DNA from: a virus
DNA length: 64,000 nucleotides
Direction: 5' to 3' (one strand)
IMG/VR virus record: IMGVR_UViG_3300031857_000146
Location: 1 to 64,000 of that record
Part shown: positions 46,001-51,624 of the stretch, piece by piece
Position numbering within the stretch: position 1 is the stretch's first letter
Layout of the letters: the number at the start of each line of letters is the position of its first letter
Translations under genes and position numbers: made by a program
Notes under the pieces: model-generated
What the model was told of the DNA's origin: nothing
What the model saw: the letters and a program-made list of their open reading frames with translations, nothing else
The model's database searches: none

Positions 46001-47999
46001 TAGTTCAGGTTCAAGTGGAAATACAGGTTCATCGGGTACTAGTGGAAGTTCTGGAACTTCAGGGAGCTCAGGTTCAAGTGGTAGTTCAGGTTCATCAGGT
46101 ATTACTGGAAGTTCTGGCACATCAGGTTCTTCTGGAACTAGCGGTTCATCAGGTAGTGCTGGTTCAAGTGGAAGTTCGGGTAATACAGGTTCTTCGGGTA
46201 CAAGTGGTAGTTCTGGAACTTCAGGCTCTTCAGGAAGTTCAGGTTCAAGTGGGAGTTCAGGTAATACAGGTAGTTCTGGTACATCAGGTTCATCAGGAAC
46301 AAGTGGTTCTTCAGGAAGTAGTGGGTCTTCAGGCTTAACAGGAAGTAGTGGAACTAGTGGTAGTTCAGGGACTTCAGGTTCTTCAGGAAGTTCAGGGTCA
46401 TCAGGAAGTGCTGGCTCATCAGGAACTAGTGGTTCATCAGGAACTTCAGGTTCAAGTGGGTCATCAGGTTCAAGCGGAAGTTCTGGTTCTTCAGGAAGTA
46501 CAGGTTCAAGAGGAACTTCAGGTTCATCAGGTACATCAGGAACTAGCGGTTCTTCAGGTAGCACTGGTTCAAGTGGTTCATCGGGTTCTAGTGGAACATC
46601 GGGTTCATCGGGTACAAGTGGTTCTTCAGGTTCTAGTGGAAATACTGGTTCTTCGGGAACGTCTGGCTCATCAGGAACTAGTGGTTCATCAGGAAGTAGT
46701 GGTTCTTCAGGTATTACAGGAAGTAGTGGAACTAGTGGTTCATCAGGAAGTAGTGGTAGTTCAGGTTCTTCAGGTATTACAGGAAGTAGTGGAACTAGTG
46801 GTAGTTCAGGAACATCAGGTAGTAGTGGTTCATCAGGAAGTTCTGGTTCATCGGGTATTACAGGTAGTAGCGGAACGTCAGGTTCTTCGGGTACCTCTGG
46901 CTCAAGTGGAAGTGCTGGGTCATCAGGAAGTTCAGGTTCAGGTTCTTCGGGGACTAGCGGTTCATCAGGAACATCTGGTTCGAGTGGCTCGTCAGGTTCA
47001 TCAGGTTCAAGTGGGTCTAGCGGCTCTTCGGGAACATCAGGTTCATCAGGCTCAAGTGGAAGTTCAGGTTCTTCAGGAAGTACAGGGTCAAGAGGTACCA
47101 GTGGTTCATCGGGAACTTCAGGTTCTAGCGGTACAAGTGGAACTTCAGGAAGCGCTGGGTCATCGGGTAGTTCTGGTTCAAGTGGAACAAGTGGTTCTTC
47201 AGGAACATCAGGAAGTGCTGGCTCATCAGGTAGTTCTGGTTCGTCGGGTATCACAGGAAGTAGTGGAACAAGTGGTTCTTCAGGAACATCAGGAAGCGCT
47301 GGGTCATCGGGAAGTTCTGGTTCAGGTTCATCAGGAACTAGCGGTTCTTCGGGAACATCAGGAAGTGCTGGGTCATCAGGAAGTTCAGGTTCAGGTTCTT
47401 CAGGAACAAGTGGTCTAGATGGTATTAGTGGAACATCTGGTTCAAGTGGGTCATCAGGTTCAGGTTCTTCAGGAACATCTGGTTCGGGTTCAAGTGGGTC
47501 ATCAGGAAGCTCTGGTTCATCGGGTAGTACGGGTTCAAGAGGAACTAGTGGTTCATCGGGAACTTCAGGGTCATCAGGTACTTCAGGTTCATCGGGAACT
47601 TCAGGGTCAAATGGAAGTAGTGGTACTAGCGGTTCATCTGGAACATCAGGTACTTCAGGTAGTTCGGGTTCATCAGGTAGTTCAGGTACTGCTGGTTCAT
47701 CAGGAACATCAGGTTCTGGTTCAAGTGGTTCTTCAGGTACTGCGGGTTCATCGGGGACTTCAGGTTCTGGCTCAAGTGGTTCTTCAGGTACCGCGGGTTC
47801 ATCTGGGACATCAGGTTCTGGTTCAAGTGGTTCTTCAGGTACTGCTGGTTCATCAGGAACATCAGGTTCTGGTTCAAGTGGTTCATCAGGAAGTTCTGGT
47901 TCAGGTTCATCAGGAACAAGTGGTGTTGATGGAGCGGCGGGTGGTTCGTTCACTTTAGGACTTGTTTATACAACTGCAAACAATTTTAACTATATATAA
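40089..47999 (+). CDS. Giant tail fibre 3, double beta-helix and collagen-like tract
   Basis: 2636 residues. Residues 15-115 match an inner module of fibre 1 (YMVAVSGGTFTINLPTAVGV versus YMVDITGGTFNVQLPTAVG). Two tandem pectate-lyase-like right-handed beta-helix domains follow (about 115-410 and 415-700), each opening with a DFxSxKxAVDxITG motif and an xVRVxPGLxxE strand. Such domains are typical of phage depolymerases and fibre shafts; catalytic residues cannot be assigned. Near 1017-1050 is the common fibre motif ADDHQQYLLVDGGRQMTGDL. From residue 1087 to about 2618 the protein is Gly-Ser-Ser/Thr triplets. Only 17 residues (ending NNFNYI) follow, so there is no distal knob domain, unlike fibre 2. 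A separate tip protein encoded downstream may cap it. Confidence 0.82.
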   Translation: MANEFVARRGIISLGGITYPQVTIGSTYTITDDDYMVAVSGGTFTINLPTAVGVQGKLYVIKNNGTGTITVDPNGSETIDGSTTVTLIQNDSIQITSDGTNWTSLSYNFNTIIENYVTVGLSGSSTDFNSVKDAVDSITGATPNSTWEVRVYPGLYIEDTITMKSWITVRGGDSTTTILQASNPNNSVFIMADQSMVQDMQIQGSSGTSASSIVYSSSTTPQTNAIAYVENVRFGTNYTHAKVVGTGGGNCIIQCSNVKYGGYPFTIGFYVTNDGSGIGRMQLRNVTSTNGGVSTTSGLIFAKADQPGCTFIVNGCLLTKAVGVAAGTGFWVENGGSLRLTAVNFQRWVTAIYAPNTGSAPSIFGSALNFENNTQDVLVEHPTATGKIEGTDTFLKTTIPIDAPLYEVNQDPRVITVAKKGGDFTSIKSAVDWITGSSINNRFLVRVGPGLFSEGQINLTGKPYVSIEGSNIQTTQIVPTGSTQHIINIGINNEVSFLTLSGAGAGYAAIHCDDIGDFGQAHKISIYDSDIGVWIKSSTQDTKFYGEYVDVNGEFSYGLKVEATNGFQALGNMENYFLFPTYDDVIGNSGTGSGTLLSFNGCTFEGALLTGSTAFVLSDSAVLEGTGMDIQEWDIAVYVPNTGGGPTFRMVGTMIHDSITNDFLIENASTIGRFQGISDHSKIITASEDFYWNFLDDTDGENDVTRKLSVTFADGTHTDASTLIFQGSPMGLLSGGTITIVSGRTINTSAGFGYLADQTDNSIIKRYDWVDGQLTLSAETDNYIYISNNGTLVANSGLPDPFYNIIMGRVVTNATGIELIDAAPYNAQHTANLLSSFNRQALGPVYSTGSIVTTGSTSFTLDVTSGSYWLSENNFTPTGGTPISFTQYWNNGTNWTRSATTFVNNFQYNKNENSLSALTTSYYTKHTLYVVGEGINEEYFLVLGQQEYATLVEAEAAPLPLPPDYFTDGVVSIASVYIQQGFGGIVQIEDIRPVIGFKSSGVNATSVHGNLLGLTADDHQQYLLVDGGRQMTGDLGLGGNDLFNVNQITASATTTNELTIAQITQDDNQTKFVVVDNTGKTYYRTGGASGSAGTSGSSGSSGSAGSSGTSGSNGSSGSSGSAGTSGSSGTSGSSGSSGSSGSSGSTGSRGTSGTSGSSGTSGSVGTSGTSGSSGSSGSSGTSGSAGSSGSSGSSGSSGSSGTSGSSGTSGSSGTSGSSGSSGSGGSSGSSGFGTSGSAGTSGSSGSSGSAGTSGSSGSSGSSGSTGSSGTSGSSGTSGSSGSSGSSGSSGSSGVSGSSGTSGTSGSSGSSGSSGSSGNTGSSGTSGSSGTSGSSGSAGSSGSSGSSGTSGSSGTSGSSGSSGSSGSSGSSGSTGSRGTSGSSGTSGSTGTSGSSGSSGSSGSTGSSGTSGSVGTSGSSGSSGSSGSSGSSGTSGSTGTSGSSGSSGSSGSSGVSGSSGTSGSSGSSGSSGSSGITGSSGTSGSVGTSGSSGSAGSSGSSGSSGTSGSSGTSGSSGSSGSSGSSGSVGTSGSSGSSGSTGSSGSSGSSGTSGSNGSSGTSGSAGSSGSSGSSGSSGTSGSNGSSGTSGSSGSSGSSGSSGNTGSSGTSGSSGTSGSSGSSGSSGSTGSSGSSGSTGSRGTSGSSGTSGSSGTSGSNGSSGTSGSSGSSGSSGSSGSSGSSGSSGSAGTSGSVGTSGSSGSSGSSGSSGNTGSSGTSGSSGTSGSSGSSGSSGSSGSSGTSGSSGTSGSSGSSGSSGSTGSSGSSGSSGSSGNTGSSGTSGSSGTSGSSGSSGSSGSTGSSGTGGSSGTSGSSGSSGSSGSSGNSGSSGTSGSSGTSGSSGSSGSSGSSGSAGSSGTSGSSGTSGSSGSSGSSGSSGNTGSSGTSGSSGTSGSSGSSGSSGSSGSTGSRGTSGSSGTSGTSGSSGSSGSSGTSGSSGTSGSSGSSGSSGSSGNTGSSGTSGSSGTSGSSGSAGSSGSSGNTGSSGTSGSSGTSGSSGSSGSSGSSGITGSSGTSGSSGTSGSSGSAGSSGSSGNTGSSGTSGSSGTSGSSGSSGSSGSSGNTGSSGTSGSSGTSGSSGSSGSSGLTGSSGTSGSSGTSGSSGSSGSSGSAGSSGTSGSSGTSGSSGSSGSSGSSGSSGSTGSRGTSGSSGTSGTSGSSGSTGSSGSSGSSGTSGSSGTSGSSGSSGNTGSSGTSGSSGTSGSSGSSGSSGITGSSGTSGSSGSSGSSGSSGITGSSGTSGSSGTSGSSGSSGSSGSSGITGSSGTSGSSGTSGSSGSAGSSGSSGSGSSGTSGSSGTSGSSGSSGSSGSSGSSGSSGTSGSSGSSGSSGSSGSTGSRGTSGSSGTSGSSGTSGTSGSAGSSGSSGSSGTSGSSGTSGSAGSSGSSGSSGITGSSGTSGSSGTSGSAGSSGSSGSGSSGTSGSSGTSGSAGSSGSSGSGSSGTSGLDGISGTSGSSGSSGSGSSGTSGSGSSGSSGSSGSSGSTGSRGTSGSSGTSGSSGTSGSSGTSGSNGSSGTSGSSGTSGTSGSSGSSGSSGTAGSSGTSGSGSSGSSGTAGSSGTSGSGSSGSSGTAGSSGTSGSGSSGSSGTAGSSGTSGSGSSGSSGSSGSGSSGTSGVDGAAGGSFTLGLVYTTANNFNYI
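43347..47943 (+). repeat. Long Gly-Ser-Ser/Thr tract of fibre 3
   Basis: About 1530 residues of Gly-X-Y, proline-free as far as I can see. A loose super-repeat (N/I/S)TGSSGTSGSSGTSG is visible. Arginine occurs only in STGSRGTSG, seven times (near 43530, 44213, 44997, 45806, 46508, 47092 and 47536). Near the C-terminal end the triplet register is broken by SGSGSSG steps. Confidence 0.92.
47685..47888 (+). repeat. Four tandem 51-bp repeats that break the Gly-X-Y register
   Basis: Four direct copies (starting at 47685, 47736, 47787 and 47838) encode GTAGSSGTSGSGSSGSS, 17 residues each. Because 17 is not a multiple of three, each copy holds one two-residue Gly-X step. Copies 1 and 4 are nearly identical in DNA. 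Confidence 0.88.
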
Positions 48000-48006
48000 T
48001 ATTTAT
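48000..48006 (+). promoter_or_regulatory. TATTTAT motif before tip-protein genes
   Basis: Motif 29 bases before ATG 48036, starting immediately after the stop of fibre 3. Candidate late promoter element. Confidence 0.4.
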
Positions 48007-48035
48007 AATAAAAGAAATTAAACTAATATAATAAT

Positions 48036-48455
48036 ATGCCAGCAAATACAGCTCCAATTTTTACACTAACACCTGAGATTATGTGGACGACTAATATGAC
48101 GGTTGCCAATACAGGTAACTTGTCTGCGGGAACTTCATATATGGTTTTTAGTGCGAATACTAACGGAAGTTATGTTCAAAAGATAAGATTTAGACATCAG
48201 TCCACTAACACGAATAATGCCGCTACAATGGCTAGGGTTTTTATAAATAATGGAGGCGCTTTGGCAACTCCCAATAACAGCACAATTTGGGATGAAATCA
48301 CAATTGCTGCAAATACTGCGTCTCAAACTAGTGCGTCAACAAACTATGAATTACCATTAAACTTTGCATTACCTGCCGGATATATTATGTATTGTACCAT
48401 AGGTACAGCAGTTGTTGCGGGAATACAAGCTACAGTTATAGGAGGAGATTACTAA
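48036..48455 (+). CDS. Small beta-rich virion protein, possible fibre cap
   Basis: 139 residues, rich in Ala, Thr and Asn, with strands such as QKIRFRHQSTNTNN, MARVFINNGG and YIMYCTIGTAVVAGIQATVI. The layout is that of a small jelly-roll or beta-sandwich. It lies directly downstream of fibre 3, which lacks a knob, and upstream of the glycine-rich adhesins, so it may cap a fibre or connect to its tip; that is inference. The one-base stop/start overlap (TAATG) couples it to the next gene. Confidence 0.55.
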   Translation: MPANTAPIFTLTPEIMWTTNMTVANTGNLSAGTSYMVFSANTNGSYVQKIRFRHQSTNTNNAATMARVFINNGGALATPNNSTIWDEITIAANTASQTSASTNYELPLNFALPAGYIMYCTIGTAVVAGIQATVIGGDY

Positions 48456-48643
48456 TGATATACTATGAAATTGTTTTTGAATACGGTAGTCCTGTAAGTG
48501 AAGGATACCAAGAGTTAAATAATGAAGGTACCGAGTTACTTAGATTAACTGATTTAAGTGGTAACACTTTAGTTATAGAAGGTCCGTATGGATATAGATT
48601 TAAATATTCGCCACCACGTAAAGTAACACCATCATGGGCGTAA
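48455..48643 (+). CDS. Small hypothetical protein
   Basis: 62 residues from ATG 48455: MIYYEIVFEYGSPVSEGYQE onward, ending RKVTPSWA. An in-frame ATG at 48392 lies inside the previous gene. AGGAGGAGA at 48440-48448 is an unusually good Shine-Dalgarno sequence for this phage, and it is embedded in the end of the previous gene. No recognised domain. It is inferred to be a small virion or assembly protein from its place between the fibre and adhesin genes. Confidence 0.55.
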   Translation: MIYYEIVFEYGSPVSEGYQELNNEGTELLRLTDLSGNTLVIEGPYGYRFKYSPPRKVTPSWA

Positions 48644-48649
48644 TGTATT

Positions 48650-49558
48650 ATGATAGATTATTATCATTTAGCGGATAATCAATATAAAGACCAAGTCTTT
48701 ATTGGACCTATTGGTAATAATACCGCTTCAAGCGTTTTTTATTGGATTAAACCAAGAGGTATTACCATGATACACATCACGGCAATTGGTGCTGGTGGTG
48801 GAGGTGGTTCAGGTAACTCATCTGTTAGTACCGCTGCGTCTGGTGGTTCAGGTGGTGGCTCGGGGGCTATAACAAGACTTACTATTCCTGCGATTTTTTT
48901 AACCGACAGTTTAGAAATAACTGTCGCTGCGGGTGGTATTGGTGGCTCTGGAGGTAGTGGAGGAGCAACTGCGGGTAATACTTTTGTTGATTGTGCTAGA
49001 GGTAGTGACGTTGCGGCAACAAGAGTAATACAGGCTAATGGTGGTCAAGGTGGTAACGTAGGTGTTGCGGGAGGTGCTTCGGCTGGAGGTGGTGCAGGGG
49101 CTATTGGTGCACAGACTAACGCTGTTTATCAAGCATTAGGGACTTTTTTATCTATCGCAGGTCAGGCGGGTGCCGCAGGTGCTAACGCGGCAATAGGTGG
49201 TAGTGTGACAATTAACGGTAATAGTACAACTGTATCAGGAGGAGCCGCTGGAGGTGGAAAAAGTGCAGCTAACGGAAATTTTAATGGTGGTAATGTTTCA
49301 GGTGTTTTATTTATGCCTTCATCTGTGGGTGGTACAGGTGGAGGTGCTGGAGGTGCTCAAAATGGTGGTAGCGGAACTTCTAGATTAAAAGGTTTTTATA
49401 GTGTTGGTGGAGCTGGTGGTGGTTCTGTTGCTGGTGGTACTGGAGGTTCTGGTGGTAAGGGTGAGATTGGAAGTGGAGGTGGAGGTGGAGGTGCTGGAAC
49501 CACAGGTGGAACAGGTGGAAATGGTGGACCTGGTATGGTAATAATTACATGTTGGTAA
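48650..49558 (+). CDS. Glycine-rich adhesin, gp38-like, copy 1
   Basis: 302 residues. It starts MIDYYHLADNQYKDQVFIGP and then shows IKPRGITMIHITAIGAGGGG, a pattern repeated in the next two proteins. Long poly-glycine stretches alternate with short variable segments, and the protein ends GGTGGNGGPGMVIITCW. Glycine-rich sandwiches of this kind occur in the T-even gp38 receptor-binding tip adhesins, where poly-Gly strands pack together and the loops between them bind the receptor. I infer the same kind of role; sequence identity to gp38 cannot be tested here. First of three tandem paralogues. Confidence 0.7.
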   Translation: MIDYYHLADNQYKDQVFIGPIGNNTASSVFYWIKPRGITMIHITAIGAGGGGGSGNSSVSTAASGGSGGGSGAITRLTIPAIFLTDSLEITVAAGGIGGSGGSGGATAGNTFVDCARGSDVAATRVIQANGGQGGNVGVAGGASAGGGAGAIGAQTNAVYQALGTFLSIAGQAGAAGANAAIGGSVTINGNSTTVSGGAAGGGKSAANGNFNGGNVSGVLFMPSSVGGTGGGAGGAQNGGSGTSRLKGFYSVGGAGGGSVAGGTGGSGGKGEIGSGGGGGGAGTTGGTGGNGGPGMVIITCW

Positions 49559-49570
49559 TAAGTATATAAT

Positions 49571-50458
49571 ATGAGTTTTTTATATAATTTAGCGGATACA
49601 ACGTATAAAACGAGTGTGTTTTATCAGTCGGGTAGTTGGATAAAACCACCTGGTATAACTATGTTATCTATCACGGCAATTGGTGCTGGAGGTGGTGGTG
49701 CTGGTGGTGCGACAAACACATCCGCTAACGCAAGGTCAGGTGGTGGAGGTGGAGGTTCAGGTGCGATTACAAGAGTAATAATTCCTGAAATGTTTGTAAC
49801 AGATTCACTTATAATAAATATTGGTTTAGGAGGGGCAGGTGGAGCCTCAGGTGCAGGTTCAGGTAGTGTGGGAGGTAACACGTCTGTTGATATGCCAGTT
49901 CCACGTAATAATGGTGTATCTACTTTTGTTGTTGTTGCTTCAGGGGGAACAGGTGGTGTTGGTGCGACAGGGGGAGTTGGTGCGACCGCGGCTAACGTTG
50001 CTCAAGCTTTATATTCAACATTAGGACAATGGTTTGCTCTTGGAGGTCAAGGTGGTGGTAACGGAACAACTACAAATGGCACTTCAGTTACTTATGGTGC
50101 GACTATTGGGTTACCATTCACATCAGGTGCTGGTGGAGGGGGTATGGCAGCAGGTGCGACTACGGCAACAAACGGTGGTAATTTGACAGGTGGTGGTTTT
50201 GTACCAACAAATCCTGGCGGTATTGGAAATACTATAACATCTGATGGGACACCTGGTGTATTTTCATTAACACCATTTTATTCTGTCGGAGGAAGTGGAG
50301 GTGGTGGTGGAGGAACAACTCCTGTTTCAGGTGGTGCTGGTGGTAATGGTAATATTGGATGTGGTGGTGGAGGAGGTGGTGCAGGTACTTCACCCACAGG
50401 TGTTGGAGGTGTTGGTGGAAGAGGTGGTGATGGTTTGGTAATAATACAGTGTTGGTAA
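49571..50458 (+). CDS. Glycine-rich adhesin, gp38-like, copy 2
   Basis: 295 residues, a paralogue of the preceding protein: MSFLYNLADTTYKTSVFYQS, WIKPPGITMLSITAIGAGGG, the shared SGAITRVIIPEMFVTDSLII block near residues 72-91, and the same end (GGRGGDGLVIIQCW). Inter-Gly segments differ from copy 1, as expected for variable receptor-binding loops. It lies 12 bases after copy 1. Confidence 0.7.
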   Translation: MSFLYNLADTTYKTSVFYQSGSWIKPPGITMLSITAIGAGGGGAGGATNTSANARSGGGGGGSGAITRVIIPEMFVTDSLIINIGLGGAGGASGAGSGSVGGNTSVDMPVPRNNGVSTFVVVASGGTGGVGATGGVGATAANVAQALYSTLGQWFALGGQGGGNGTTTNGTSVTYGATIGLPFTSGAGGGGMAAGATTATNGGNLTGGGFVPTNPGGIGNTITSDGTPGVFSLTPFYSVGGSGGGGGGTTPVSGGAGGNGNIGCGGGGGGAGTSPTGVGGVGGRGGDGLVIIQCW

Positions 50459-50468
50459 AAATATAACT

Positions 50469-51347
50469 ATGGATTTTGCATATAATTTAACAAATATTGG
50501 TCATAAAGTACAAATCTTCAGTAGTGCGGGTGTTCATAATTGTGCATTACCTAACGGTGTTTCTATGGTACATGTTGTTTTAATAAGTCCAGGCGGTGGT
50601 GGTGGTGGAGGTTTTACAGATGCAACTGGAGCTGCTGGTGGTGGTGGAGGTGGAGGTTCAGGTGCGATTAACCGTATTATTATTCCAAGGATATTTTTAA
50701 CTGATAATTTAATAGTTACTGTTGGCGCTGGTGGGGCTGGAGGTGCTGCAAATACTGTTGGTTCTAACGGAGGTTCAACTTCAATTGCAACAAATGTTGG
50801 AGGTGTTGGAAACGCACAAACGTATCTACTAATTAGTCTTAACGGTGGTTCAGGTGGAAACCCTGGAACTGTAGGTGCGGGTGGTACAGGAGGTAATGGG
50901 GGTACTGGCACAGCGGCTAACATAGCTGCCATGACATCCTTAGGTGAATTTGTTGCAAGGGCGGGTATTAATGGTATTGCGGGTAGTGCAACTGGTGTTC
51001 CTACTGTAAACACATACGGGACAGGGGTAGTCCCACTTGGTTCGGGATGTGGAGGTGCGGGTCGTACCGCAGGTAACGTGACCTCAGCTGGAGGTTCTAT
51101 TACAGGTGCAGGGTTTGTTCAAAATGTCGCAGGTGGTGCAGCAGATGGTGGTAGAGGTATTGACGGTATGTTTATGTGGAAACCTTTTGTATCTCTTGGT
51201 GGTACAGGAGGAGGTTCGGCAAACGTTGCTGGTGGTAATGGTGGTGATGGAGGACCTGGTAGTGGTGGAGGTGGTGGAGGTGCTGGAACCACAGGTGGAA
51301 CAGGTGGGAGAGGTGGAAATGGATTAGTAATTGTAACTTGTTGGTAA
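50469..51347 (+). CDS. Glycine-rich adhesin, gp38-like, copy 3
   Basis: 292 residues and the most diverged at the start (MDFAYNLTNIGHKVQIFSSA, ALPNGVSMVHVVLISPGGGG), but it keeps SGAINRIIIPRIFLTDNLIV and the end GGRGGNGLVIVTCW. It lies 10 bases after copy 2. The conserved SGAI block and the C-terminal Cys-Trp across all three probably form the common core; the loops vary. Confidence 0.7.
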   Translation: MDFAYNLTNIGHKVQIFSSAGVHNCALPNGVSMVHVVLISPGGGGGGGFTDATGAAGGGGGGGSGAINRIIIPRIFLTDNLIVTVGAGGAGGAANTVGSNGGSTSIATNVGGVGNAQTYLLISLNGGSGGNPGTVGAGGTGGNGGTGTAANIAAMTSLGEFVARAGINGIAGSATGVPTVNTYGTGVVPLGSGCGGAGRTAGNVTSAGGSITGAGFVQNVAGGAADGGRGIDGMFMWKPFVSLGGTGGGSANVAGGNGGDGGPGSGGGGGGAGTTGGTGGRGGNGLVIVTCW

Positions 51348-51356
51348 TTATATAAT

Positions 51357-51578
51357 ATGACATACGTTGAAATATCCAATATTAATGGAACACCTCCCTT
51401 TCAAATTTATTTATGTGATTTCGCGGGTAATAATTGTTCTTTGGTTCAAACGGAATATGACCCTGTTTATTGGCCTGTTATTGTTAATTTACCTATATCT
51501 CTTACAGGGTCAACAACAGTGTTTTGTAAAGTTATTGATGGTAATTCTTGTGAAACAACTCAAATACTTTCATGTTAA
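51357..51578 (+). CDS. Small Cys-containing beta module protein
   Basis: 73 residues: MTYVEISNINGTPPFQIYLC at the start and VFCKVIDGNSCETTQILSC at the end. It matches the 74-residue protein at 59011-59235 (minus) and the first 72 residues of the protein at 19480. The pattern G-x-x-P-F-x-x-Y-x-C ... V-x-D-x-x-x-C resembles a reduced SprB-type repeat. It lies 9 bases after the last glycine-rich gene and immediately precedes an adhesin with a Cys-rich head, the same pairing as on the minus strand. Function unknown; adhesin accessory by context. Confidence 0.62.
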   Translation: MTYVEISNINGTPPFQIYLCDFAGNNCSLVQTEYDPVYWPVIVNLPISLTGSTTVFCKVIDGNSCETTQILSC

Positions 51579-51612
51579 ATAAATTAAGTGTGGATAAAAA
51601 CAGTTTTTTTGT

Positions 51613-51619
51613 TATTTAT
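51613..51619 (+). promoter_or_regulatory. TATTTAT motif before SprB-like adhesin
   Basis: Motif 5 bases before ATG 51625, the same spacing as at 1771-1777 and on the minus strand at 59241-59247. Confidence 0.45.
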
Positions 51620-51624
51620 AAGTA

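Noticed and set aside
43347-47943. CRISPR-like or satellite array
   Set aside because: The repetition is in protein triplets with scrambled codons; there is no repeat-spacer structure and the frame is open throughout.
43334-47953. A 1539-codon minus-strand open frame opposite the fibre 3 tract
   Set aside because: Same by-product of the repeat. Its ends track the tract ends, and the composition is only Pro/Glu/Asp/Leu/Val.
48650-51347. Diversity-generating retroelement target among the variable adhesins
   Set aside because: I found no reverse transcriptase and no C-type lectin variable region in the window.
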